Source: Mycobacteriales bacterium (GTDB taxonomy: Bacteria > Actinomycetota > Actinomycetes > JAFAQI01). From it: a stretch of 58,805 nucleotides of DNA. Positions within the stretch are counted from its first letter, which is position 1; each line of letters opens with the position of its first letter. Below are positions 24,997 to 33,973 of the stretch, piece by piece. A program made the translations under genes and the position numbers. Below the pieces are notes generated by a model that did not search any database, was not told the DNA's origin, and was given only the letters and a program-made list of their open reading frames with translations. The stretch is taken from positions 1 through 58,805 of the forward strand of contig DASZRO010000051.1 in assembly GCA_035550055.1 (NCBI GenBank), given 5' to 3'.

Positions 24997-25638
24997 GTGG
25001 ATCGCCGGGCAAGGCTCGCCGCCGCCAGGCTCTACCTGTGTGTCGACGGTCGTCGGGACCGAGGCGACCTCGCCGAGTTCCTCGATGCCGCGCTGTCCGG
25101 CGGCGTCGACATCGTGCAGCTTCGCGAGAAGGGGCTGGAGGCGAGAGAGGAGCTGGCGCTCGCCGAGGTGTTCGCGGACGCCGCGCGCCGGCACCACGCG
25201 CTGTTCGCTGTCAACGACAGAGCCGACCTCGCCTGGGCGAGTGGCGCCGATGTGCTGCACGTCGGCCAGGGCGATCTTCCGGCCGAGACCGCGCGCGCCC
25301 TCGTCGGCGACGACGTCATCATCGGCTTGTCATCGCACGCCGACGACGAGGCGAGTGAGGCGGCCGCCGCCACGTCGGTGGACTACTTCTGCGTCGGCCC
25401 GACCTGGCCGACGCCGACGAAGCCCGGCCGGCCCGCGCCCGGCCTGCCGCTCGTTGCCCATGCGGCCGCGATGGGGACGGCAAAGCCGTGGTTCGCGATC
25501 GGTGGGATCGACCCGACCAACGTCGACCAAGTCATCGCGGCGGGTGCCCGCCGCATCGTCGTGGTGCGCGCGATCACCGAGGCCGAGGACCCGAAGGCTG
25601 CGGCGCAGGCACTCGCCGACCGGCTGAGAACGCTCTGA
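24997..25638 (+). CDS. thiE: Thiamine phosphate synthase
   Basis: The 213-residue protein has the ThiE signature VQLREKG near residue 43, [20 protein letters not shown], the diphosphate loop [17 protein letters not shown] and FAIGGIDP. It joins the pyrimidine diphosphate to the thiazole phosphate to give thiamine phosphate. Start is GTG, 13 nt after the Rv2175c-like stop. It is separated from the other thi genes and lies outside riboswitch control, in a transcript that also carries lycopene cyclase genes. Confidence 0.93.
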   Translation: MDRRARLAAARLYLCVDGRRDRGDLAEFLDAALSGGVDIVQLREKGLEAREELALAEVFADAARRHHALFAVNDRADLAWASGADVLHVGQGDLPAETARALVGDDVIIGLSSHADDEASEAAAATSVDYFCVGPTWPTPTKPGRPAPGLPLVAHAAAMGTAKPWFAIGGIDPTNVDQVIAAGARRIVVVRAITEAEDPKAAAQALADRLRTL

Positions 25639-25639
25639 C

Positions 25640-25954
25640 ATGACGTATCTGCTCGTGATGGTGGGGTGCGTCGTCGTGACGTTGCCCCTCGAGCTCGTCT
25701 TGCGAGCGCGGGTCTACGCCCGCTGGCGGCGACTCGTGCTGACACTCATGCCGGTGCTCTGCGTCTTCATCCTCTGGGACGTGCTGTCGATCCGTGCGGG
25801 GTTTTGGAGCTACCGCGACCTGACCGGCGTCTCGATCGGCGACCTGCCGGTCGAGGAGCTGGTCTTCTTCGTGGTCGTGCCGGTGTGCTCGCTGCTGACG
25901 TTCGAAGCCGTCCGGCGGTTGCGACCCAAGTGGTTCGGCGAGAACCCGCGGTGA
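25640..25954 (+). CDS. crtYc: Lycopene cyclase subunit, heterodimeric type (CrtYc)
   Basis: A 104-residue, three-helix membrane protein with the conserved PVEELVFFVVVPVCSLLTFE motif of the lycopene cyclase domain and FWSYRD before it. Actinobacteria encode this cyclase as two small subunits. Its ATG is 1 nt after the thiE stop, so the two are coupled, and it overlaps crtYd by 4 bp. Confidence 0.88.
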   Translation: MTYLLVMVGCVVVTLPLELVLRARVYARWRRLVLTLMPVLCVFILWDVLSIRAGFWSYRDLTGVSIGDLPVEELVFFVVVPVCSLLTFEAVRRLRPKWFGENPR

Positions 25955-26301
25955 CCTACACCGACGCAGCGCTGCTCGGGGTCGCCTTCGCGGCAACGCT
26001 CGACCTCGTCATTCTCCGGACAAAGCTGTTGTCTCGTAAGGGTTTCTGGGTCTCCTACGCCATCATCGTGTGCTTCCAGCTGCTGGTGAACGGCGTCCTG
26101 ACCGGCGACCGGTTGGTCGTCTACTCACCGCATGCCATCCTCGGCGACGCGCGGCCGCACCTGTTCGGGCACTGGCGCGTTGCGGATGCGCCGGTCGAGG
26201 ACCTGCTCTTCGGGTTCTCGCTGGTCCTGCAGACCTTGTCGTGGTGGATTTGGTGGGGCAGACGCCTCCACCCAGCGGGTTCGGCGGCGGTCGAGTCCTA
26301 G
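25951..26301 (+). CDS. crtYd: Lycopene cyclase subunit, heterodimeric type (CrtYd)
   Basis: A 116-residue protein with three membrane helices and the second-subunit hallmarks: a helix with GFWVSYAIIVCFQLLVNG, HLFGHWRVADAPVEDLLFGF (the PxEDxxF acidic motif), and WWIWWGRRL. With CrtYc it should cyclize the psi ends of lycopene to beta or epsilon rings; ring type cannot be told from sequence. GTG start overlaps the crtYc stop. Its stop TAG shares a CTAG with the convergent crtB stop. Confidence 0.87.
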   Translation: MTYTDAALLGVAFAATLDLVILRTKLLSRKGFWVSYAIIVCFQLLVNGVLTGDRLVVYSPHAILGDARPHLFGHWRVADAPVEDLLFGFSLVLQTLSWWIWWGRRLHPAGSAAVES

Positions 26302-27209
26302 CGGCGGCGGGCTCGCCGCGCGCGGATGACTGCCGGCGTCGCTACCGCGATCCGGCGTGGTGTGCCGACTGCCGCGCGTCGGTCGAGCACGCGATAGCCC
26401 GACCGCTCGACGGCGTCGAGAATGCCGCGGTAGAGCCGGAAGGCGGTCCGTACGCAGTCGCGGGATCTCGGGTCGAGGAGCTCGATGCCCGGTGCCGCCG
26501 ACTCGTACAGCTTGTGCGCCCGGCTGATCTCGAACGCGAGGAGCGCCTTCGTGTTCGCGTCCACCTTGCGACCCGACAGGTCGTCGACGGTGACGCCGAA
26601 GGCGGCGAGGTCCTTCTTGGGCAAATACACGCGGCCTCGGGACAGGTCCTCTCCGACGTCGCGGATGAAGTTCGTCAGCTGGAAGGCGAGCCCGAGCGTG
26701 CGGGCGTAGGGCTCGGCGTCGTCGGCTGCTCCGCGAACCGTGCCGAGCACCGGGACCAGCTGCGAGCCGATCGCGGCGGCCGACCCGTTCATGTAGCCGA
26801 GCAGGTCGTCCCACGTCGCGTACTCCGACGTCGTCAGGTCCATGCGCATCGAGGCCAGGAAGTCGTCGAACGGACCGAGCGGGATGTTGTTGCGCACGAT
26901 CGTGTCGTGCACCGCGGGCATGATCGGGTCCGAGCCGGTGCCGCGGACGAGCAGGTTGGTCCACTCGGTGAGCTGCCGTTCGCGTTCGGCTACGTCGAGG
27001 GCCGGATCGATCGCGTCGACGATCTCGTCCGCTCGGCGCGCGAATCCGTAGAGGGCGTGCACCGGTGGCCGCTTGGCCGGCGGCAGCAGCAGCGTTGCGA
27101 GATAGAAGGTGCGGCCATGCGTCGCGTTGACCGCGCGGCAGGCGCGGTACGATGCGCGCAGCTGCGGGTCGGTGATGCCTGCCGCGTCGAGGGCGCGCCA
27201 GAGGTTCAT
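26298..27209 (-). CDS. crtB: Phytoene synthase
   Basis: The 303-residue protein has both aspartate-rich motifs of squalene/phytoene synthases: ARRADEIVDAID near residue 65 and FQLTNFIRDVGEDLSRGRVYLP near residue 170. It condenses two geranylgeranyl diphosphates to phytoene. Its ATG overlaps the crtI stop by 4 bp (ATGA), so crtI and crtB are co-translated. Confidence 0.93.
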   Translation of the reverse strand: MNLWRALDAAGITDPQLRASYRACRAVNATHGRTFYLATLLLPPAKRPPVHALYGFARRADEIVDAIDPALDVAERERQLTEWTNLLVRGTGSDPIMPAVHDTIVRNNIPLGPFDDFLASMRMDLTTSEYATWDDLLGYMNGSAAAIGSQLVPVLGTVRGAADDAEPYARTLGLAFQLTNFIRDVGEDLSRGRVYLPKKDLAAFGVTVDDLSGRKVDANTKALLAFEISRAHKLYESAAPGIELLDPRSRDCVRTAFRLYRGILDAVERSGYRVLDRRAAVGTPRRIAVATPAVIRARRARRR

Positions 27210-28684
27210 GCGACGGCTCCGACGATGCGTTCGGCGGCGAGACGGCCTGACAGGAGCACCATCGGGACGCCGACACCCGGCTGGGTGCCGGTGCCGACGA
27301 ACACGACGTTGTCGAAGGCGAGGTTGCTCGGCCGGAACGGGCCGGTCTGCCCGAAGCTGTGCGCGATCGAGAAGGGCGTACCGTGCGCCATGCCGCGTCG
27401 CGCCCAGTCGGCCGGCGTGGTCCAGGACTCGGTTTCGATGGCGTCGCCGAATCCGGCGTACCCCAGGTTCTCCAGGCGTTCCACGATCCGGTCACGGTAA
27501 CCGGTCCCGGTTAACTCCCAGTCGATCGGACCGTCCAGATTCGGCGTCGGGACCAGGACGTACCACGAGGACTTGCCGCTGGGAGCCAGCGTCGGATCGG
27601 TCACCGTCGGGCACGACACCAGCAGCGACGGGTCGGACGCCACGACGTGCTCGTCGATCAGCTGCCGGAACGTCTCGCGCCAGGCGGCGCCGAAGTGAAT
27701 CGTGTGGTGCGCCTGCCCGGCCTGCGGCAGTGAGGAGCCGGCCAGCAGCAGCGCACACGAGGGTGCGTGTCGCAATCGCGGCAGGCGTCGCGGCGCGCTG
27801 CCCGCGGGCAGCAGGTCCCAAGCACTCGGCAGGTCCGGGTTCAGCACGACGACGTCGGCGGCGATGCGCTCGCCCGACGCCGTGTGGACCGCGACCGCGC
27901 GCTGCCCGGCCATCTCGACCCGGGTCGCATCGGTTTCGTAGCGGATGTCGACGCCGTGTTTCGCGGCGGCCGCTGCCAACGCTCGGGGGACGGCGTGCAT
28001 GCCGCCGTCGGGGAACCAGACCCCTGCGACGCAGTCCATGTAGGCGATCACGGCGAAGATCGCCAACGCGTCGTACGGCGAGCGCCCGGCGTACATCGCC
28101 TGGAAGGTGAAGATCCGGCGAAGCCGTTCGTCGTCGAAGAAGCTGCCCACCTTCGCGTCCAGCCGGCGGAAGCCGCCGAGGGCGACGAGCCGGGCCAGCG
28201 ACGGGCGCAGCAGGTCGAGCGGGCCGTCGAGGTTGCGATCGATGAAGTCCTTGCGCTCGAGCTCGTAGAGCCGCTGGGCATAGTCGGCGAAGCGGCGGTA
28301 ACCCGCGGCGTCCTTGACGCCGATCGTCGCGGCCAGCTGTTCGCTCATGACATCGACGTCTGCGACGACATCGAGACGGCTGCCGTCGGCGAAATACGCC
28401 CGGTACGCCGGCTCGACGCGCCGCAGCGTCAGCCAATCGGCGAGCTCCTCGCCGACGCACCTCAGCGCGTCCGCGATCAGCTCCGGCATGGTCAGCACGG
28501 TCGGACCGGTGTCGAACCGGAACCCGCCGACCTGCAGCTGGCCGGCGCGGCCTCCGGGAGCTGCTGCTCGTTCCAGCACGGTGACCCGCCGGCCCGCCCC
28601 AGCGAGCCGCAGCGCCGCCGACAAGCCGCCGAGGCCCGCTCCGACGACGACGACGTGGTCGGTCGGTCCGACGACTCTGCGCAC
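27206..28684 (-). CDS. crtI: Phytoene desaturase (CrtI)
   Basis: The protein of about 492 residues has an N-terminal dinucleotide-binding motif (VVVVGAGLGGLSAALRLA), the GGRAGQ region, a GTGTQPGVGVPMVLLSGRLAAERI bacterial CrtI C-terminal signature (here in two parts, VGTGTQPGVG and MVLLSGRLAA). It introduces double bonds into phytoene to form lycopene. The GTG at 28684 lies 7 nt after the idsA stop; longer in-frame starts lie inside idsA. Gene order idsA-crtI-crtB makes the core of a carotenoid operon. Confidence 0.92.
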   Translation of the reverse strand: MRRVVGPTDHVVVVGAGLGGLSAALRLAGAGRRVTVLERAAAPGGRAGQLQVGGFRFDTGPTVLTMPELIADALRCVGEELADWLTLRRVEPAYRAYFADGSRLDVVADVDVMSEQLAATIGVKDAAGYRRFADYAQRLYELERKDFIDRNLDGPLDLLRPSLARLVALGGFRRLDAKVGSFFDDERLRRIFTFQAMYAGRSPYDALAIFAVIAYMDCVAGVWFPDGGMHAVPRALAAAAAKHGVDIRYETDATRVEMAGQRAVAVHTASGERIAADVVVLNPDLPSAWDLLPAGSAPRRLPRLRHAPSCALLLAGSSLPQAGQAHHTIHFGAAWRETFRQLIDEHVVASDPSLLVSCPTVTDPTLAPSGKSSWYVLVPTPNLDGPIDWELTGTGYRDRIVERLENLGYAGFGDAIETESWTTPADWARRGMAHGTPFSIAHSFGQTGPFRPSNLAFDNVVFVGTGTQPGVGVPMVLLSGRLAAERIVGAVA

Positions 28685-28691
28685 CGGCCGC

Positions 28692-29759
28692 TCAGCCGCG
28701 CCGGTAGCCCACGGCGACCTCAGCGAGCGCGACGAGCTGCTCGCAGGCGGCATCGGTCTGCCCCGACCGCTCCGGCAACCGGTCGAGGGCGGCCACGGCA
28801 CGCTCGAACCGTTCAGCGATCATGCGCTCCACCTCGGCCTCCGCGCCCGATCCCGTGATCAGGTCGCGCATCGTCGCCACCTCGTCATCGCTGAGGTCGG
28901 GCTCGCCGAGAGCATCGCGGATGCGTCGCGCGTCCACCGCTGAGGATCGCTCGATCGCGAGTGCGACCAGCACCGTCTGCTTGCCTTCTCGCAGGTCGTC
29001 TCCGGCCGGCTTGCCAGTGGCCGCGGGATCGCCGAACACGCCCAGCAGGTCGTCGCGCAGCTGGAACGCCTCGCCCAGCGGAATGCCGAAGCCGGTGTAG
29101 ATGGCCGAGGCCTCCTGCGATGCGCCGGCGATGGCTGCGCCGAGATGGAGGGGCCGTTCGATCGTGTACTTCGCGGACTTCAGGCGTGCCACCCGCAGGG
29201 CGCGCTCGACCGTCGTCTCGCCGCGGGCCTGCTCGACGACGTCGAGGTACTGGCCTGCCATGACTTCGGTGCGCATGGCGGCCGAGATCGGATGCGCGCG
29301 GCGCAGCGCGGCCTCGTCCAGCCCGCTGGTCGACAGCATCGCCTCGGACCACGACAGCAGAACGTCGCCGAGCAGGATTGCCGCCGCGGCGCCGAACGCC
29401 GACGGGTCGCCGGACCACCCCGACGTGCGATGGAGCTCGGCGAACCGGCGGTGCACGGCCGGGCGCCCGCGCCGGGTGTCGCTGTGGTCGATCACGTCGT
29501 CGTGGACGAGAGCGCACGCCTGCAGCAGCTCGAGGCTCGCGGCTGCGGCGGCAAGCGCATCGCAGTCCTCGGCGCCCGCTGCGAGAGCGCCCAGGAAGCA
29601 GAAGGACGGGCGCAGCCGCTTGCCGCTGTCGAGCACGAAGGCCCGTGCCTCATCCGCCATCGGGGCGAGCTCGTCGGCGGTCGCGCGCAGGTCGGCGGTC
29701 GCCGCCGACATGAAGTGCTCGAGTGCGCTGTCGAAGCGCGCGCGGAGGTCGGCACTCAT
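28692..29759 (-). CDS. idsA: Polyprenyl diphosphate synthase (geranylgeranyl diphosphate synthase)
   Basis: The protein of about 355 residues has the first aspartate-rich motif [13 protein letters not shown] and the second [11 protein letters not shown] of trans-isoprenyl diphosphate synthases, plus the GKRLRPSF substrate-binding motif. With carotenoid genes downstream it should supply C20 geranylgeranyl diphosphate. I chose the ATG at 29759; an in-frame GTG at 29777 lies inside a palindrome. Mycobacteria have idsA2 at the equivalent place without carotenoid genes. Confidence 0.9.
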   Translation of the reverse strand: MSADLRARFDSALEHFMSAATADLRATADELAPMADEARAFVLDSGKRLRPSFCFLGALAAGAEDCDALAAAAASLELLQACALVHDDVIDHSDTRRGRPAVHRRFAELHRTSGWSGDPSAFGAAAAILLGDVLLSWSEAMLSTSGLDEAALRRAHPISAAMRTEVMAGQYLDVVEQARGETTVERALRVARLKSAKYTIERPLHLGAAIAGASQEASAIYTGFGIPLGEAFQLRDDLLGVFGDPAATGKPAGDDLREGKQTVLVALAIERSSAVDARRIRDALGEPDLSDDEVATMRDLITGSGAEAEVERMIAERFERAVAALDRLPERSGQTDAACEQLVALAEVAVGYRRG

Positions 29760-29771
29760 CCGCCGAGCATC

Positions 29772-29784
29772 TCCCACTGTGGGA
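29772..29784. repeat. 13-bp palindrome TCCCAC-T-GTGGGA in the idsA-metF divergent gap
   Basis: A perfect inverted repeat lies 12 bp from the idsA ATG and overlaps an alternative GTG. It is a candidate operator for the carotenoid operon or a structured element in its leader. No regulator gene is adjacent. Confidence 0.5.
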
Positions 29785-29824
29785 TCCGTTCATCAATCCA
29801 GGTCAGGTCTCGGCCCGATTCACC

Positions 29825-29830
29825 GATACT
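29825..29830 (+). promoter_or_regulatory. Probable -10 element (GATACT) for metF
   Basis: GATACT lies 6 nt before the GTG at 29837 and there is no Shine-Dalgarno sequence. Confidence 0.4.
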
Positions 29831-29836
29831 GATGAC

Positions 29837-30766
29837 GTGCCTGCTCTCTCGACCACCCGGCCGGCGGACCGCGCGCCGGCGGCGCGCATGACGATCCGCG
29901 ACCTGCTCGCGAGTGGCACCCGCTCGTACTCGTTCGAGTTCTTCCCCCCGAAGACCCCGGACGGCGAGCGCGCCCTTTGGCAGGCGCTGCGCGAGGTGGA
30001 GTCGCTGCACCCGACCTTCGTGTCCGTGACGTACGGCGCGGGTGGCTCGACCCGCGACCACACCGTCTCGATCACCGAGCGGATCGCCGCCGAGACGACC
30101 CTCACCGCAGTCGGTCACCTCACCGCCGTGAACCACTCGATCAGCGAGCTGCGGCACGTGATCGGTCAGTACGCCGACGCCGGCATCCGCAACGTGCTGG
30201 CGCTGCGCGGCGACCCACCGGGGGATCCGCGCGCGGACTGGGTGGCACACCCCGAGGGGGTCAGCTACGCCTCGGAGCTCGTGAAGCTGATCCGCGAGTC
30301 CGGAGACTTCTGCGTCGGCGTGGCGGCCTTCCCGGAGAAGCATCCGCGCTCGCCGGACTTCGACACCGACGTGCGGTGGTTCGTCGACAAGTGCCGCGCA
30401 GGCGCGGACTTCGCGATCTCCCAGTTCTTCTTCCGAGCCGAGGACTACCTGCGGCTGCGGGACCGAGTCGCCGCGGCGGGCTGCGACGTCCCGATCCTGC
30501 CGGGCATCATGCCGGTGACCAACGTCTCGCAGATCGAACGCATGGCGGTGCTGTCCAACGCGGTCTTCCCCGCCGACCTCGCCGAACGGTTGCATGCGGT
30601 GGAGGACGATCCCGCCGCCGTGCGGGCGATCGGCGTCGAGGCGGCGACCGCGCTGTGCGAGACGGTGCTCGCCGAGGGCGCTCCCGGTCTGCACTTCATC
30701 ACCTTGAACCGCTCGACCTCCTCACGCGAGATCTACCAGCAGCTCGGGCTAGCGACGCAGGCGTAG
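29837..30766 (+). CDS. metF: 5,10-methylenetetrahydrofolate reductase
   Basis: The 309-residue protein has MetF hallmarks: [13 protein letters not shown] with the catalytic Glu, [32 protein letters not shown], and a C-terminal PGIMPVTN. It reduces methylene-THF to methyl-THF for methionine synthesis, with FAD. The GTG at 29837 has a -10-like GATACT upstream; an in-frame ATG at 29888 would start just before the conserved core and cannot be excluded. Its end overlaps the convergent oxidoreductase by 18 bp. Confidence 0.92.
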   Translation: MPALSTTRPADRAPAARMTIRDLLASGTRSYSFEFFPPKTPDGERALWQALREVESLHPTFVSVTYGAGGSTRDHTVSITERIAAETTLTAVGHLTAVNHSISELRHVIGQYADAGIRNVLALRGDPPGDPRADWVAHPEGVSYASELVKLIRESGDFCVGVAAFPEKHPRSPDFDTDVRWFVDKCRAGADFAISQFFFRAEDYLRLRDRVAAAGCDVPILPGIMPVTNVSQIERMAVLSNAVFPADLAERLHAVEDDPAAVRAIGVEAATALCETVLAEGAPGLHFITLNRSTSSREIYQQLGLATQA

Positions 30767-32269
30767 GTCTCGGGCGACCACCCGCGCGGCCGAGCGCCCG
30801 CTCGCCCCCCACACGCCACCGCCCGGGTGGGTCGAGGCACCGCACACGTAGACGCCGCGGTGCGGGGTCCGGTACGCCGACCAGCCCGGCAACGGCCGGA
30901 ACCCGAACATCGCGTCCAGCTCGCTGTCGACGTGCATGACGTTGCCGGCGTGCAGGCCTAGCTCGCGTTCGAGGTCCAGCGGAGTCTGGACGTGCCGGTC
31001 GAGGACACCGGAGGAGAAGCCCGGTGCCCACCGGTCGAGCGCCGCAAGCAGATCGTCCCCGGCGCGCTCGCGTTCGGCGTCCCAGTCGCTGACCCGCAGC
31101 TCTCGGGGGTGCCACTGTGCCCACACCGTGACCACGTGCCGTCCGGCGGGTGCCAGCGTCGCGTCGACCGCGGTCGGCGTCATCACGATCAGCGGCGGGT
31201 CGCGGGAGGGCTCGGCGCGCAGGAAGTCGCCGTACGCCGATCGCAGCTGGCCGGGGGAGTGCACCAGCAACTGCATCGCGACATGACCGCCGGGCACCGT
31301 GACGGGATAGGTCGGCAGCCGGTCGGTGAGCACTCTCATCACCATGCCGAGTCCGTCGCCGCTCCGGATGTCACGTGCCGCCGACTCGTCGTGGAGCAGG
31401 CGGGTGGTGTCGGCGATGTGGCACGCGGCGATCACGGCGCGCGCGGTGATGCGATCTCCGGAAGTCGTCGTGACGGTGCAGCTGCCTCGCTCGCGTGCGG
31501 TGATCGCGGTGACGGGGTCGGCGAGCCGGATGGTCGCGCCGTAGGAGGTGAGTCGGGCGGCGAGCGCTTCACTGAGCCGGCCGCTGCCGCCGCGGGGCCG
31601 CCCCGCCGCCCGCATGTGGAACAGCGCCGCCGTGCCTGCCATCGGCGCCGTACCGACGGCGTGCGGCGGTGGCCCGGATTGCGCCGCCCACCAGCCGAGC
31701 GCCGCGCGCAGCCGAGCGTCGTCGAAGCGGCGCGCCAGCGCCACCTCGGCCGGCTCCAAAAACGCACGCACGAGCGGAGCCGTCCCGGAGTCGGCGCCGC
31801 GCAGCAACGTCCATCCGCGCCGGCCGAGTGCGGCGGCGGTCGGTGCCGCGGATGCGACGTCGAGGAACCACCGCATCCGCGGCGTCCACTCCTCGATGAA
31901 GCTGCGGTAGGCGGCCGCATCCTCCGCGCCGCACGTCTCCTCGATCGACGCGCACGTCGCGTCGAGCCGGCCGGAGAAGCGCAGCGCGCCGTCCGGATGT
32001 GGCAGGACCGCCCACGGCTCGACGTCGTCGTAGACCAAGCCGACGCCGGCGAGGTCGAGCTCCTCGACGATGCCGGTGTGGCGGACCATGACGTGGATGC
32101 TCGAGCCGCGGTCGACCCGTACGCCGGGCCATCGTTCGACGGTCGACACCGCGCCGCCGACGATGCGGTCGCGTTCGACGACCTCGACGTCGTACCCGGC
32201 CTTCGCGAGGTAGCACGCCGCCACCAGCCCGTTGTGGCCCGCGCCGACCACGACCACGTCTCGTTTCAG
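30749..32269 (-). CDS. CrtI-like FAD-dependent oxidoreductase (COG1233), apparent CTG start
   Basis: About 506 residues with an N-terminal FAD motif ([21 protein letters not shown]), [14 protein letters not shown], and the C-terminal [20 protein letters not shown] motif of phytoene-dehydrogenase-like oxidoreductases. The substrate is unknown; a carotenoid role is possible given the crt genes 2 kb away, but the family is broad. No ATG, GTG or TTG is suitably placed: a CTG at 32269 lies 8 nt after GGTGGAG, while a GTG at 32257 is 20 nt from it and would shorten the first beta strand. In-frame sequence upstream is shadow of the acetyltransferase gene. Confidence 0.85.
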   Translation of the reverse strand: MKRDVVVVGAGHNGLVAACYLAKAGYDVEVVERDRIVGGAVSTVERWPGVRVDRGSSIHVMVRHTGIVEELDLAGVGLVYDDVEPWAVLPHPDGALRFSGRLDATCASIEETCGAEDAAAYRSFIEEWTPRMRWFLDVASAAPTAAALGRRGWTLLRGADSGTAPLVRAFLEPAEVALARRFDDARLRAALGWWAAQSGPPPHAVGTAPMAGTAALFHMRAAGRPRGGSGRLSEALAARLTSYGATIRLADPVTAITARERGSCTVTTTSGDRITARAVIAACHIADTTRLLHDESAARDIRSGDGLGMVMRVLTDRLPTYPVTVPGGHVAMQLLVHSPGQLRSAYGDFLRAEPSRDPPLIVMTPTAVDATLAPAGRHVVTVWAQWHPRELRVSDWDAERERAGDDLLAALDRWAPGFSSGVLDRHVQTPLDLERELGLHAGNVMHVDSELDAMFGFRPLPGWSAYRTPHRGVYVCGASTHPGGGVWGASGRSAARVVARDLRLRR

Positions 32270-32288
32270 GGTGCCGTCTCCACCGCGG

Positions 32289-32840
32289 TCAAAGCGTGAC
32301 GCCCATGATCGCGTACGCCTCGGCGCTGCCGGGGAAGTGAAAGCCGCACAGCAGGTCGGCAAAGCCGAATGACCGGTACAGCTCGCGTGCCGGGGTCTGC
32401 GCGTCCGGAGTCGACAGCACCGCACGCTGAGCACGGGTCTGCTCGAGGACGTCGGCGAGGAGCTTGCGGCCGATGCCGGCGTTCTGATGGCCGGGTTCCA
32501 CGTGCAGCTCGGCAAGTTCGAAGCTGTCCCGCAGCCAACGCCGGGCTTCGTCGCGGCCGAGGGCAAGGGCCACGGTGTCGTGCCACCACTGACCGCGCGC
32601 GCCGAGGTAGCCGTAGCCGAACCCGACGAGCTCGCCGGCCAGCACGTCGTCAGTGTCCTCGGCGAGGCCGTCGAAGGCCGCGGTACAGGCGAACCCGGGA
32701 TAGCCGGCATGCTCGGCGAGGATCTCGCGCCGCTGGACGACGATCTCCGGCGAGCGGCGCATCGCCGCGCCGTAGACCGCGGCCGCCTGGCCCGCGACGG
32801 CACGGAACTGTCCGCCGTCGAGCCGGCGCAGCCGGATCAC
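32289..32840 (-). CDS. GNAT-family N-acetyltransferase
   Basis: 183 residues with the GNAT acetyl-CoA signature in FELAELHVEPGHQNAGIGRKLLADVLEQ (motif A, Q/R-x-x-G-x-G/A; here QNAGIG) and a C-terminal ARELYRSFGF motif. The acceptor is unknown. The GTG start overlaps the YbaK-like stop by 4 bp, so the two are co-translated. Confidence 0.88.
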   Translation of the reverse strand: MIRLRRLDGGQFRAVAGQAAAVYGAAMRRSPEIVVQRREILAEHAGYPGFACTAAFDGLAEDTDDVLAGELVGFGYGYLGARGQWWHDTVALALGRDEARRWLRDSFELAELHVEPGHQNAGIGRKLLADVLEQTRAQRAVLSTPDAQTPARELYRSFGFADLLCGFHFPGSAEAYAIMGVTL

Positions 32841-33319
32841 GACGCGGCAGCGACGTCGGCAGGCGTGCCGCCCGAGACCCGGACGAGCTCGGCGTAGGTG
32901 GTGGGGAAGACGGCGTGCGGCGTACCGGCGGCGGCCCAGATCACGGCGAAGTCCGCCAAGTGCGTGTCGACGACCGTGGTGAGCGCTGCCGGGTGGCCCA
33001 CCGGAGCGACCCCGCCGATCGGGAAGCCGGTCGCTTCGCGCACCAGGTCGGCGTCGGCTCGCTTGACCTTCGCGGTGCCGAGGACCGTCGCGACCTTGGC
33101 GGTGTCCACCTGGTGATCGCCGCTGGCGAGGACCAGGACCGGACGGTCGTCGGCGGCGAACACCAGCGACTTCACGATCGCACCGACCGGGACCTCGAGC
33201 GCGTCGGCGGCTTCAAGCGCGGTGCGGGTCGAGTCCGCGAGCTCTCGGATCCCGTCGGCTGCCGCATCGGCATCGGCCGCGCGCAACGCGGCGGCAACTC
33301 GCTCGGCGTTTGCATGCAT
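32837..33319 (-). CDS. ybaK: YbaK/ProX-type aminoacyl-tRNA deacylase
   Basis: 160 residues of the YbaK/EbsC fold: VGAIVKSLVFAADDRPVLVLASGDHQVD with the conserved Lys in IVKSLVF, and GFPIGGVAPVGHP (G-G-V-P/A-x-G). These enzymes hydrolyse mischarged Cys- or Ala-tRNA(Pro). The ATG at 33319 has TAGCGT 6 nt upstream and no Shine-Dalgarno. It is first in a ybaK-GNAT-oxidoreductase operon. Confidence 0.88.
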   Translation of the reverse strand: MHANAERVAAALRAADADAAADGIRELADSTRTALEAADALEVPVGAIVKSLVFAADDRPVLVLASGDHQVDTAKVATVLGTAKVKRADADLVREATGFPIGGVAPVGHPAALTTVVDTHLADFAVIWAAAGTPHAVFPTTYAELVRVSGGTPADVAAAS

Positions 33320-33325
33320 CTGCGG

Positions 33326-33331
33326 ACGCTA
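33326..33331 (-). promoter_or_regulatory. Probable -10 element (TAGCGT) for the ybaK-like gene
   Basis: Reading leftward, TAGCGT lies 6 nt before the ATG at 33319. Confidence 0.45.
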
Positions 33332-33365
33332 ACGCACGCAGTGTCGCCCTTGACGGCGACCGAGT

Positions 33366-33381
33366 TCGAACGTATGTTCGA
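33366..33381. promoter_or_regulatory. LexA-binding SOS box
   Basis: TCGAACGTATGTTCGA is a perfect 16-bp match to the actinobacterial LexA consensus TCGAAC-N4-GTTCGA. It lies 26 nt before the HEPN gene start and upstream of dinB, so both are probably DNA-damage inducible. The divergent ybaK-like gene starts 47 bp away on the other side and may be affected too. Confidence 0.88.
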
Positions 33382-33407
33382 TACGAGATAGCTCAGGAGG
33401 TGACGCG

Positions 33408-33923
33408 ATGACCCACGGGGTGTTGGAACGTCCGACCGGACGCCGGCCTGCGGATGCAGTCTCGCCCGGGCGGACGACACTTCCGGCCTCGGCGCTGCGA
33501 CTGGTCATGGCCGCGCGGCGGGCGCTCGGCGAGGCCGAGCAGGCGACCGACCTCGGCGAGCGGTACGCCGCGGCGCATCTGGCAGCGCTTCGGGCGGCAG
33601 CGGCAGTGCTCGCGGCGCAGGCGCGGCCGGATGCTGAGCACCCGATGCGGCGAGGCCGTCCGACGAGCGTGTGGACCCTGCTCGACCGCATCGCCCCAGA
33701 GCTCGGCGAGTGGGCCGCCTACTTCGCCGCTGGTGCCGACCGCCGGATCGCGGCGCAAGCCGGTCTTCGGGGCGCCGTCACCGCCAGGCAGGCCGACGAC
33801 CTGATGCGTGACGCGGGCTTGTTCGTCGACCTGGTCGCCGCCCGACTCGGAATGCCGGCGGAGGGCCAGGCGATGCTTCCGCTCGGCTTGTCCGCGGCGT
33901 ATCCCGTGGGCCACAGCGCCTAA
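33408..33923 (+). CDS. SAV_6107-type HEPN-domain protein
   Basis: The 171-residue protein is mostly helical (SALRLVMAARRALGEAEQA, ERYAAAHLAALRAAAAVLAAQ, RRGRPTSVWTLLDRIAPELGEWAAYFAAGA) and matches what I recall as the SAV_6107 family HEPN domain of actinobacteria. The usual HEPN RNase Rx4-6H motif is not obvious. The ATG has AGGAGG about 7 nt upstream. It sits directly behind a LexA box and 50 bp before dinB; in other actinomycetes this family is also linked to DNA polymerase IV. Function unknown. Confidence 0.8.
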   Translation: MTHGVLERPTGRRPADAVSPGRTTLPASALRLVMAARRALGEAEQATDLGERYAAAHLAALRAAAAVLAAQARPDAEHPMRRGRPTSVWTLLDRIAPELGEWAAYFAAGADRRIAAQAGLRGAVTARQADDLMRDAGLFVDLVAARLGMPAEGQAMLPLGLSAAYPVGHSA

Positions 33924-33973
33924 CCTTTGCGGTGACCGGCTCAGCGCCGGCATCGCGGTGAGGTGGAGGACAA

